Origin: Rhodospirillales bacterium | Lineage (GTDB): Bacteria; Pseudomonadota; Alphaproteobacteria; QKFK01; SZUA-500 | Direction of reading: 5' to 3' | NCBI GenBank assembly: GCA_003252195.1 | Contig: QKFK01000103.1 | Span: forward strand, 1-29,658 | DNA: 29,658 nt | Shown: piece by piece, positions 1 to 6,612 of the stretch | How the letters are laid out: every line of letters begins with the position of its first letter | How positions within the stretch are numbered: position 1 is the stretch's first letter | Notes under the pieces: generated by a model | Told to the model about the DNA's origin: nothing | The model's input: only the letters and a program-made list of their open reading frames with translations | Database searches by the model: none | Position numbers and translations under genes: made by a program

Positions 1-749
1 GTGATTTTACCTTCGCGGAAATCATCGCCTTTTTCTTTGCCTCTGCCATCTTTAGGGGCAGAGTAATCTAAAATATCATCAGCTAGTTGGAAGGCAATGC
101 CAAGGTTGGTTCCATAATCTTGCAAAGCCTGTTGCTTTTCTTTGCTGTTATCTGATATTACGGCACCAACTTCGCAAGCTGCTGCGAACAAAGCCGCTGT
201 TTTTGAGCGAATGACTTCAAGATAATCTTCTAGCGAAGCTTCTAAATTTCCTGCGATTGATAATTGTAAAATTTCACCAGAAGAGATTACAGAAGAAGCG
301 TTTGATAAAATTCTTAAAACCTCAATTGAGCCATCTTCAACCATAAACTCAAAAGAGCGAGATAATAAAAAGTCGCCAACTAAAATGCTTTCTTTATTGC
401 CCCAGATAATATTAGCGCAGGTTTTGCCACGGCGTAATTTGCTCTCATCTATAACATCATCGTGCAATAATGTTGCGGTGTGAATTAGCTCAACACATGA
501 GGCCAGCCCCACATGGCGGTCACCTTCATATCCGCATAATTTGCTACAAGCTAGGGTCAGCATGGGGCGAATTCTTTTGCCGCCAGATGCAACAATATGC
601 CCAGAGACCTCTGGGATTAATTTTATAGGGCTGAACAAACGGTCGGTGATTTTTTGGTCAACGAGTTCAAGCTCCCTAGATACTTGAGAGTGAAGTTTGC
701 TAAAAGCATCTGATGATGTGTTATCTTTAGTCACGCCTTTTAAACCCAT
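1..749 (-). CDS. ispB: Polyprenyl diphosphate synthase (octaprenyl type), C-terminus cut by window edge
   Basis: Trans-isoprenyl diphosphate synthase, which condenses isopentenyl diphosphate units into the side chain of ubiquinone or menaquinone at the cytoplasmic face of the membrane. Read from the ATG at 747-749, 249 residues lie in the window. They contain GGKRIRPM at about residues 56-63, the first aspartate-rich motif DDVID at 97-101 followed by the typical RRGK, and the second motif DDILD at 224-228. Family members are usually about 320-340 residues, so roughly 70-90 residues are missing beyond position 1; this is truncation by the window, not a broken gene. It is divergent from the TrmN6-like gene at 842 with a 92-base gap. 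The chain length of the product (octaprenyl, decaprenyl or other) cannot be read from the sequence, so the symbol is the nearest likely one. Confidence 0.92.
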   Translation of the reverse strand, partial: MGLKGVTKDNTSSDAFSKLHSQVSRELELVDQKITDRLFSPIKLIPEVSGHIVASGGKRIRPMLTLACSKLCGYEGDRHVGLASCVELIHTATLLHDDVIDESKLRRGKTCANIIWGNKESILVGDFLLSRSFEFMVEDGSIEVLRILSNASSVISSGEILQLSIAGNLEASLEDYLEVIRSKTAALFAAACEVGAVISDNSKEKQQALQDYGTNLGIAFQLADDILDYSAPKDGRGKEKGDDFREGKI

Positions 750-841
750 ATTGTTAAATAGCTCTTTTACATAGCTTAAAAAAACTATATAACAGTTTGT
801 AAGTTAAAGCCCAAAGTTTTTTTATATATTGTAGATAAATT

Positions 842-1585
842 ATGAGTGAAATTATTGAAAATCATCTTTTAGATAAAAGAGTTAAAATATATCAGTCAGA
901 CGATACTTATAAAGCATCGATTGATGCGGTGTTTTTAGCTGCATCTATAAAAGATGCTAAAGCAGGGCAAAAGCTTTTAGATGTTGGGCTGGGTACTGGA
1001 GCGGTGGCATTATGTGTAGCACATCGTAACCCAGAATTAGAAATATTGGGGGTTGAGGTGCAAAAAGAGCTCGCATCTCTTTCTCAAAAAAGTATTGAAG
1101 CAAACAATTTTAGCGATAGGTTTGATATTGTTAATGCTGATATTGCAGATTTTGAAAAAAAGCACCCTCATGGCTCTTTTGATTATGTAGTTTCTAACCC
1201 GCCATATTATAGCGATTTTTCTAGCTCGCCGAACATATCAAGGGCAAAAGCGCATAATATGCAAAGCACTCCTCTTAGTGCGTGGGTTAATATTTGTCTT
1301 AAAATGCTAAAGCCTAAGGGGTATATATCAATTATAATTCCGCCCGACAAATTAGATGAAATTATGGCTTTGTATAATCTTAAAAAAGTTGGTGATATAA
1401 AAATTTATCCATTATTTTCTAAGCCAGATAATATTGATGCCAAAAGACTGATTGTTAAGGCGCGCAAAAGCGATAAAAGCCCCTGCAAGATTTATAAAGG
1501 TATGATTATTCATAAAGAAGATGGTTCTTATAGCGTTGAGGCAGATAAAATTCTGCGTGAAGCTGGTGCAATAGAAGAGCTATAA
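842..1585 (+). CDS. TrmN6-like tRNA1(Val) adenine-N6 methyltransferase
   Basis: Predicted SAM-dependent N6-adenine methyltransferase of the COG4123/TrmN6 family, which in characterised members modifies A37 of tRNA1(Val). The 247-residue protein has the SAM-binding motif LLDVGLGTGAVAL near residues 45-57, an acidic residue ending the next strand (GVEV), and the amino-methyltransferase motif NPPY at residues 119-122. Length is normal for the family. The ATG at 842 has no obvious Shine-Dalgarno sequence. The gene overlaps the stop codon of the convergent PAS/GGDEF gene by six bases. Related N6-methylases of protein glutamine or rRNA also carry NPPY, so the exact substrate is inferred from overall family resemblance. 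Confidence 0.85.
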   Translation: MSEIIENHLLDKRVKIYQSDDTYKASIDAVFLAASIKDAKAGQKLLDVGLGTGAVALCVAHRNPELEILGVEVQKELASLSQKSIEANNFSDRFDIVNADIADFEKKHPHGSFDYVVSNPPYYSDFSSSPNISRAKAHNMQSTPLSAWVNICLKMLKPKGYISIIIPPDKLDEIMALYNLKKVGDIKIYPLFSKPDNIDAKRLIVKARKSDKSPCKIYKGMIIHKEDGSYSVEADKILREAGAIEEL

Positions 1586-2752
1586 TGAAGTTGCGTGTGG
1601 GGAAGCTGTTTCTTCCATGTTTGGAGAGAATAAAACATATTGTCTTCCTCCAAGTTTTTTTGCTTCATCAAGAGCTAATTCTGAGCGTCTGATTAAGTCT
1701 TTTCCTCTGGTGCCATTGTCTGGGAATATGCTAATTCCGATACTGCAACTAATTACAATGTCATGCCCTTTATACATAACATCTTCTAATACAAGGCCTA
1801 GAATTCTTCTTGATAAGGTTTCGGCGTCTTCTTCATTAACAATATTTTCTGCAATAACAGTAAACCCATCTTTTTTAGCTCGGGCGATTGTGTCGCTTTG
1901 GCGCAAAGAGCTGGTTAATCTATAACCAATATTTTGCAAAATAAAGTCACCCGCATCTCTGCCATATGTCTCATTGATTTGGGTTAATTTGTCGGTGTTT
2001 ACAGATAGAACAGCAATTTTATCGGTTGATGTTTCTGCTTTGCCATAAGATGCTCTGGTCGAGCGGGCTATCGCCATGGCTAATCTATCTTCTAAAATTA
2101 AATGTGATGGTAAGCCCGTGATTTCATCAGTTAATGAGCTATTATTAAGCGTTGCCTGCATTTTTATATTTTGTTTCTCTAAGTTTTCTACATGTGAATT
2201 GTCATAAAATTCTACAGAGAAAGAAAATTTATCTTCATAGTTGCAGAGCATTCTTATTCTGCTGTTGCATGTAATTATTTTACCATCACCTTTATACAAG
2301 CTAAGTTTATATGGCTTGTCCATAAGGAATAAGCCCTCGCTGTTATTGGCAAAATCATCCCAATGTTTTGATTCTACAATTTGTAAAAATTCTAAGCCGT
2401 GTAGCTCACTTTCATGGTGAAAGCTTAATAAAGAAAGAGCCGCAGGGTTAGCAAATTCAATTCCTCCATTGGTGATAACTAAAAAAGCTCTAGATGAAAA
2501 ATACAATAAATTTGATAATATCTCATTGTTCGAGTCGTTAGTCTCAATGTTGAGCGTTTCTTCAGTGGGCTGAGTGATTTCTTCTGTTTCGGTAGTTGTT
2601 AGAATATCTTCACTTTCAGAAGGTAGCTTTTTGCGGATTATCTTTTTGACTATTTTTTTTACTTTGACATCAGCGCTTTCCTCCTCGTGGTATTCTTCAT
2701 CACCAAGAAGGGTATAAGGGTCGATTATGTTACTCTTATTATTTTTTTGCAC
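1580..2752 (-). CDS. PAS protein with degenerate GGDEF domain
   Basis: A 390-residue predicted cytoplasmic signalling protein. A basic strip at residues 29-42 (VKVKKIVKKIIRKK) lies in a charged, probably disordered N-terminus. A PAS-like domain spans about 78-190 and a GGDEF-type domain about 205-378, with the usual TDEITGLPS entry, TYGRDAGDFIL and the closing SIGISIFPDNG. The catalytic signature is lost: after DTIAR the expected GGDEF reads KKDGF, so diguanylate cyclase activity is unlikely and the domain may act as a binding or scaffold module. No EAL domain follows. The start is GTG with a poor ribosome binding site. A Fur-box-like sequence lies about 50 bases upstream. The basic strip recurs in the protein encoded at 15951. 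Confidence 0.85.
   Translation of the reverse strand: MQKNNKSNIIDPYTLLGDEEYHEEESADVKVKKIVKKIIRKKLPSESEDILTTTETEEITQPTEETLNIETNDSNNEILSNLLYFSSRAFLVITNGGIEFANPAALSLLSFHHESELHGLEFLQIVESKHWDDFANNSEGLFLMDKPYKLSLYKGDGKIITCNSRIRMLCNYEDKFSFSVEFYDNSHVENLEKQNIKMQATLNNSSLTDEITGLPSHLILEDRLAMAIARSTRASYGKAETSTDKIAVLSVNTDKLTQINETYGRDAGDFILQNIGYRLTSSLRQSDTIARAKKDGFTVIAENIVNEEDAETLSRRILGLVLEDVMYKGHDIVISCSIGISIFPDNGTRGKDLIRRSELALDEAKKLGGRQYVLFSPNMEETASPHATSL
2627..2668 (-). other. Basic KKIVKKII strip shared with the protein at 15951
   Basis: Codes for residues 29-42 of the PAS/GGDEF protein. The same run of alternating lysine pairs and Ile/Val occurs at residues 6-20 of the 470-residue protein starting at 15951, and a looser copy at its residues 60-74. 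The function is not known to me; possibilities are a membrane-surface, nucleic-acid or partner-binding strip. Confidence 0.55.
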
Positions 2753-2802
2753 TTTAATATCTTTACAACAACATTAAAATTTGTTTAGGTAGCAAGCTAT
2801 AT

Positions 2803-2821
2803 GTTAATGATAATCACTATT
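2803..2821. promoter_or_regulatory. Fur-box-like operator
   Basis: The 19 bases GTTAATGATAATCACTATT match the classical Fur consensus GATAATGATAATCATTATC at 16 of 19 positions, with the core TAATGATAATCA intact. The site lies between the divergent PAS/GGDEF gene (start 2752) and the PD-(D/E)XK-like gene (start about 2847), where it could control either or both. Function is inferred from sequence only; AT-rich DNA raises the chance of a random match. Confidence 0.42.
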
Positions 2822-2846
2822 TGGTTAAAAAACGGTTTTTTAAATA

Positions 2847-3896
2847 ATGAGAGAATCAAGTTTTTACGCAATATCTGAAAGAGATATGGATATGTTACTG
2901 CTAGAAGAGATTTCTTCTTCAGATGCATTTCGCGCGTGGTTCTTAAATAAATTATTTGGTGCAGATTGCAAGGCAACAACATTTTTAGGGGCTTGGCACA
3001 AGCTTTCGTATGAGGCTTTGGGCACTGTTGATATCGTATTTTCAGTAGCGGACGATGCTGGGCGTAAATATTCTGTTTTAATAGAAAACAAGCTAGATCA
3101 GCCCAATAAGGCATTACAGGCAGAAAGGTATTTTGAAATTGGTGAAAAGGGCACAGAAAACGGTGATTGGAATGATTATATCACTTGTTTATTTGCTCCA
3201 AAAAAATATTTTTCAAACCTTCACTCATCTGAATATTTTGCGAGCTACCTATCATATGAAGAAATGTATGATTGGTTTGATGGTTCTCGCTTAGGGGTTA
3301 GGGGTAACTATAAACGCCGTTTGGTTAAAGAGGCTATTGAGCAAAGCTCTCGTGGGGAATATAGAGTTCCGCCAACTCCAGAGCGCCAGAAGTTTAATTT
3401 GCCAGAAGGATACAAGGTTTTCCCAGCTGGGGCTTTGAATGTATCTGATGGTTATCAAGTTGTTGAGACTGTGCCTGTTTCTTCGTTTTTAAAAGATTAT
3501 AAGTTGTTTTCTGATCAATATTTCCCTAAGCTTAAGATGCAAGATCCAAAGACATTGGCTTATCCTGGGCTTGATTGGGCATTGTTTAGACCTGTGGAAT
3601 TCCCTCGTGAGGTTAATGTTATTCATAAAATACCTCAAGGCTTTATGGATTTGTCTTTCACGCTTACGACTATGGATAGGGTGCAAGAATTGTTTGGGCC
3701 ATTGCTTGGTAGTGATATGTCTATCAGAGAGACTGGTAAAGCCTGTGTAATTAGAATGAATGTTCCTGCTATTGTAAGGCCTGAGAGTTTTGAAAAAGAA
3801 AAAGACTTAATTGCGTTTTCTATGCAAAAAGCTAAGAGATTACATGCTTTATATTGCTATGTAATGGGACGTCCTTTCCCTTATCCTAACGGCTAA
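2847..3896 (+). CDS. PD-(D/E)XK nuclease-superfamily protein
   Basis: A 349-residue soluble protein with the active-site pattern of the PD-(D/E)XK nuclease superfamily: D62 (TVDIVFSV), then E80 and K82 in the strand SVLIENKLD, followed by a helix with Q92 and Y95 (QAERY). This spacing resembles PDDEXK_4-type proteins, which are poorly characterised and often turn up near defence or accessory genes. Residues beyond about 170 match nothing I recognise. The first ATG (2847) lacks a ribosome binding site; an in-frame ATG at 2892, preceded by GAGAT at suitable spacing, is a plausible alternative that keeps the whole nuclease core. It is followed after 19 bases by a small membrane protein, probably in the same operon. 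A Fur-box-like site lies just upstream. No partner methylase or helicase is next to it. Confidence 0.7.
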   Translation: MRESSFYAISERDMDMLLLEEISSSDAFRAWFLNKLFGADCKATTFLGAWHKLSYEALGTVDIVFSVADDAGRKYSVLIENKLDQPNKALQAERYFEIGEKGTENGDWNDYITCLFAPKKYFSNLHSSEYFASYLSYEEMYDWFDGSRLGVRGNYKRRLVKEAIEQSSRGEYRVPPTPERQKFNLPEGYKVFPAGALNVSDGYQVVETVPVSSFLKDYKLFSDQYFPKLKMQDPKTLAYPGLDWALFRPVEFPREVNVIHKIPQGFMDLSFTLTTMDRVQELFGPLLGSDMSIRETGKACVIRMNVPAIVRPESFEKEKDLIAFSMQKAKRLHALYCYVMGRPFPYPNG

Positions 3897-3915
3897 AAAT
3901 TTAAGGAGCTGCGAG

Positions 3916-4206
3916 ATGATAAATTTATTTTCTCCCGAAACTTCGTTTTCAGATGTTGCAGGATATGCATTTGAGTGGATTTCTGGAGTGGCATCTGCAT
4001 TGTTGCCAGATTGGGCGAAAATAGTTTTGGCTTTAGTTTTGTTTGTTGGGATTTATATATTAGGGAAAATCTTTTTTGGTGGCGCTAATGCTGCTTCTCG
4101 TCAAACTTCATTAAAAAAATATAATTCCAGAAGCGCAATTTCTTATTCTTCATCAACTAAAGAGCCTCCGCCTCTTCCTGTAAATGAAAAAGACGCAGAT
4201 TTCTAA
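3916..4206 (+). CDS. Small single-pass membrane protein
   Basis: A 96-residue protein with one clear hydrophobic segment at about residues 36-55 (IVLALVLFVGIYILGKIFFG) and a hydrophilic Ser/Pro-rich tail that includes PPPLP. The start is set by a good AAGGAG at 3902-3907, eight bases before the ATG. It lies 19 bases after the PD-(D/E)XK-like gene and was probably co-transcribed with it. I do not recognise the family. It is followed by the promoter of serC. Confidence 0.72.
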   Translation: MINLFSPETSFSDVAGYAFEWISGVASALLPDWAKIVLALVLFVGIYILGKIFFGGANAASRQTSLKKYNSRSAISYSSSTKEPPPLPVNEKDADF

Positions 4207-4246
4207 AACATATTCCGCTATTTTGTGATAAATGCTGATTTGCTAA

Positions 4247-4274
4247 TTGATTTTTAGGAAATTGGGCATATTAT
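4247..4274 (+). promoter_or_regulatory. Candidate promoter of serC-serA
   Basis: A -35-like TTGATT (4247-4252) and a -10-like TATTAT (4269-4274) are separated by 16 bases, about 60 bases before the serC start. This would place the RNA start near 4281, at the base of a small hairpin. Confidence 0.45.
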
Positions 4275-4280
4275 TTGCAC

Positions 4281-4296
4281 GTTTGCTAAGGCAAAC
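4281..4296 (+). promoter_or_regulatory. 5' leader hairpin of serC
   Basis: GTTTGC (4281-4286) and GCAAAC (4291-4296) form a perfect six-base stem with the loop TAAG, close to the predicted transcript start and 36 bases before the serC ATG. An RNA motif called serC has been described upstream of serC in alphaproteobacteria; whether this hairpin belongs to it was not tested. Confidence 0.45.
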
Positions 4297-4332
4297 TTGT
4301 AAATTAATTATAACTATTATGGGGATGATAGT

Positions 4333-5553
4333 ATGAATGATACTATAAATATAAAAAAACCAGAAGAACGACCTAATAATCCGTGTTTTTCAAGCGGTCC
4401 ATGTGCAAAAATGCCAAACTGGAGCTTAGAAAAATTAAAAGATTTTAACTCAGGCCGATCTCATCGCTCATCCCCATGTAAAGCAAAGTTGAAGGCCGTA
4501 ATTGAAGAAACTAAATCTTTGTTAAAACTCCCAGAAGGCTATAAAGTTGCTATTGTTCCAGGTTCAGATACTGGCGCTATTGAAATGGCTATGTGGGCAA
4601 TAATTGGCGAAAGAGGGGTTGATGTTCTTAATTATGATGCGTTTAGCTCTTTGTGGGCTGGAGACATTCTAGAAGAATTGCAAATAAAAGATGTTAGAGA
4701 GTTTAAAGCTCCTTATGGAAAATTGCCAGATTTAAGCCAAGTTGATACTGATAGAGATGTTGTTTTTGTATGGAATGGTACGACATCTGGTGCAATGATA
4801 CCAAATGGTGATTGGATTAAGTCTGATAGAAAAGGCTTAACAATTTGTGATGCTACATCATCTGTGTTCGCTGTTGATATGCCATGGGAAAAGCTCGATG
4901 TAATTACTTTTTCATGGCAGAAAGTTCTTGGTGGAGAGGGTGCTCACGGTATGTTGATTTTGAGCCCTCGTGCGCTAAAAAGAATAGAAGAATATAATCC
5001 AGAACGTCCTATACCGCGTATTTTCCGTTTCAAAAAAGGTGGGAAAATCATCGAAGGTATATTTGAGGGTTTGACTATTAATACTCCTTCTATGCTATGT
5101 GTTGAAGATGTGCTTGTTACAATGAATTGGATAAAAGAAGTTGGCGGTGCTGAAGAAATGTACAATCGTACAAAGCGCAATTTCCAAGCTATATCTAATT
5201 GGGTGGCAAAAAGCTCATGGATTGAGTTCTTGGCAAAAGAAGAGAATTCTCGCTCATTAACATCTGTATGTTTAGATATTAAATCAGAATGGTTTAAGTT
5301 GTTAAGCGATGCAGATAAGGCAATTGCTGCAAAAAAAATTACTGGGTTGCTTGATAAAGAAAAAGTAGCTCATGACATTAATTCTTATCCTTCTGCTCCA
5401 GTTGGTATTCGTATCTGGGCTGGTGCTATGGTAGAGACCTCAGATTTAGAGGCTCTATTTAGCTGGCTTGATTGGGCATATGAAGTGGTAGCAACAGAAT
5501 ATACAAATGGAGAAAATAATGGTGAAAGTACTATTAGCAGACAAGTTGGATAA
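4333..5553 (+). CDS. serC: Phosphoserine aminotransferase
   Basis: PLP-dependent aminotransferase that converts 3-phosphohydroxypyruvate and glutamate to 3-phosphoserine in serine biosynthesis, and takes part in pyridoxal phosphate synthesis in some bacteria. The 406-residue sequence starts with the conserved NPCFSSGPCAKMP and GRSHR, and has the PLP-lysine region SWQKVLGGEGAHG with K197. Length and motifs fit the alphaproteobacterial form of SerC. GGGGATG lies just before the ATG. The 3' end overlaps serA by 35 bases, so the two enzymes of the pathway are translationally linked. The last 20 or so residues, which cover the serA ribosome binding site, are unlike the usual C-terminus and may be shaped by that overlap. 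Confidence 0.96.
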   Translation: MNDTINIKKPEERPNNPCFSSGPCAKMPNWSLEKLKDFNSGRSHRSSPCKAKLKAVIEETKSLLKLPEGYKVAIVPGSDTGAIEMAMWAIIGERGVDVLNYDAFSSLWAGDILEELQIKDVREFKAPYGKLPDLSQVDTDRDVVFVWNGTTSGAMIPNGDWIKSDRKGLTICDATSSVFAVDMPWEKLDVITFSWQKVLGGEGAHGMLILSPRALKRIEEYNPERPIPRIFRFKKGGKIIEGIFEGLTINTPSMLCVEDVLVTMNWIKEVGGAEEMYNRTKRNFQAISNWVAKSSWIEFLAKEENSRSLTSVCLDIKSEWFKLLSDADKAIAAKKITGLLDKEKVAHDINSYPSAPVGIRIWAGAMVETSDLEALFSWLDWAYEVVATEYTNGENNGESTISRQVG

Positions 5554-6457
5554 AAGCGGTATTAAAATTTTTAATGACAGAGGTATTGAAACCGTATCTA
5601 TGATTGGTTTAAGCCCAGATGATTTAGCTATTGAAATTAAAGGCTATGATGGTTTGCTTATCAGGTCTGGAGCTCAAGTTACTGCTAAAGTTTTAGAAGC
5701 TGCGGATAAGCTAAAAGTTGTTTGTCGTGGCGGCGTTGGTGTTGATAACATCGATTTAGAAGCTGCAAAAAAAGCAGGAGTAGTGGTTATGAATACTCCG
5801 CTTGCAAATATTTTGAGTACAGCAGAGCATACTCTTCTTCTTATTTTGGCGATATGCCGTAACTTAGGTTATGGACATAAAGGTACTTTAGAAGGTAAAT
5901 GGCCTAAATCAGCTTGTATGGGAATTGAAGCAACAGGAAAAACTCTAGGGGTTGTTGGTTGCGGTAAAATTGGCTCTATCGTTGCCAGAAGAGCAAAAGC
6001 ACTAGGAATGAATGTAGTTGTTTATGATCCTTTCTTGAGTGAAGAAAAAGCTAAAGAGATGGGTGCAGAAATTATGCTTTATGATGAGTTGTTGGCAAAT
6101 TCTGACATTATTACTCTACATACTCCGTTGCTACCAGAAACTAAGGGTATGATTAACAAACAAGCAATCGCTAAAATGAAAAAAGGCGTGAGAATTGTTA
6201 ATTGTGCTAGAGGGGCTTTAATCGTAGACGAAGATTTAGCTGAGGGCTTGCGTTCTGGCCATGTTGCAGGTGCTGCGATAGATGTTTATGCTGAAGAGCC
6301 AGCAAAAGAGCATGTGTTGTTTGGTTTTGATAATGTGATATGCACACCTCATATTGCGGCTTCTACATATGAGGCGCAGGAGAATGTATCGCTACAAGCT
6401 GCTGAACAAATGTGCGATATGCTCCTTCTTGACAAAATATCGAATCAAGTTGCTTAA
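5519..6457 (+). CDS. serA: D-3-phosphoglycerate dehydrogenase, short form without regulatory domain
   Basis: NAD-dependent oxidation of 3-phosphoglycerate, the first step of serine synthesis. I chose the ATG at 5519 because GGAG sits six bases before it; an in-frame ATG at 5507 has no such site. The resulting 312-residue protein has the NAD-binding GCGKIG at 147-152, and R231, E260 and H278 as the catalytic trio with spacing like that of the E. coli enzyme. It stops right after the substrate-binding domain, so the ASB and ACT domains of the roughly 410-530 residue bacterial forms are absent. Feedback inhibition by serine through an ACT domain is therefore not expected. Other D-2-hydroxyacid dehydrogenases share these motifs, but the overlap with serC makes phosphoglycerate the natural substrate. 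Confidence 0.92.
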   Translation: MVKVLLADKLDKSGIKIFNDRGIETVSMIGLSPDDLAIEIKGYDGLLIRSGAQVTAKVLEAADKLKVVCRGGVGVDNIDLEAAKKAGVVVMNTPLANILSTAEHTLLLILAICRNLGYGHKGTLEGKWPKSACMGIEATGKTLGVVGCGKIGSIVARRAKALGMNVVVYDPFLSEEKAKEMGAEIMLYDELLANSDIITLHTPLLPETKGMINKQAIAKMKKGVRIVNCARGALIVDEDLAEGLRSGHVAGAAIDVYAEEPAKEHVLFGFDNVICTPHIAASTYEAQENVSLQAAEQMCDMLLLDKISNQVA

Positions 6458-6484
6458 TAAGCATTCTTGCAATTAATCTTAAGT

Positions 6485-6523
6485 AAATGGGGATGATTTT
6501 TATTATTCCCATTTATTTTTTTT
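6485..6523 (+). terminator. Rho-independent terminator after serA
   Basis: AAATGGG (6485-6491) pairs with CCCATTT (6508-6514), and a run of eight T follows at 6516-6523. It closes the serC-serA operon. Confidence 0.8.
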
Positions 6524-6525
6524 GT

Positions 6526-6554
6526 TTGAAATAGACAAAAAAATCTTGTTTAAT
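6526..6554 (+). promoter_or_regulatory. Candidate promoter of the ADA-SLOG gene
   Basis: TTGAAA (6526-6531) and TTTAAT (6549-6554), each five of six to the sigma-70 consensus, are 17 bases apart. They begin right after the serA terminator, about 60 bases before the next start codon. Confidence 0.4.
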
Positions 6555-6612
6555 GAAAATATTCTGATAACATATCTCTTTAATAACTCAAAATAATAAT
6601 TGGAGTGTTTGT

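Noticed and set aside
750..841. Paired promoters for ispB and the methyltransferase gene
   Set aside because: Several AT-rich hexamers fit weakly on both strands, but none stands out enough to report as a feature.
1617..1925. Plus-strand 102-residue open frame
   Set aside because: Lies wholly antisense to the GGDEF domain, whose motifs are clear on the other strand.
2797..3114. Minus-strand 105-residue frame across the divergent region
   Set aside because: Antisense to the start of the PD-(D/E)XK-like gene and covering the Fur-like site; no family pattern.
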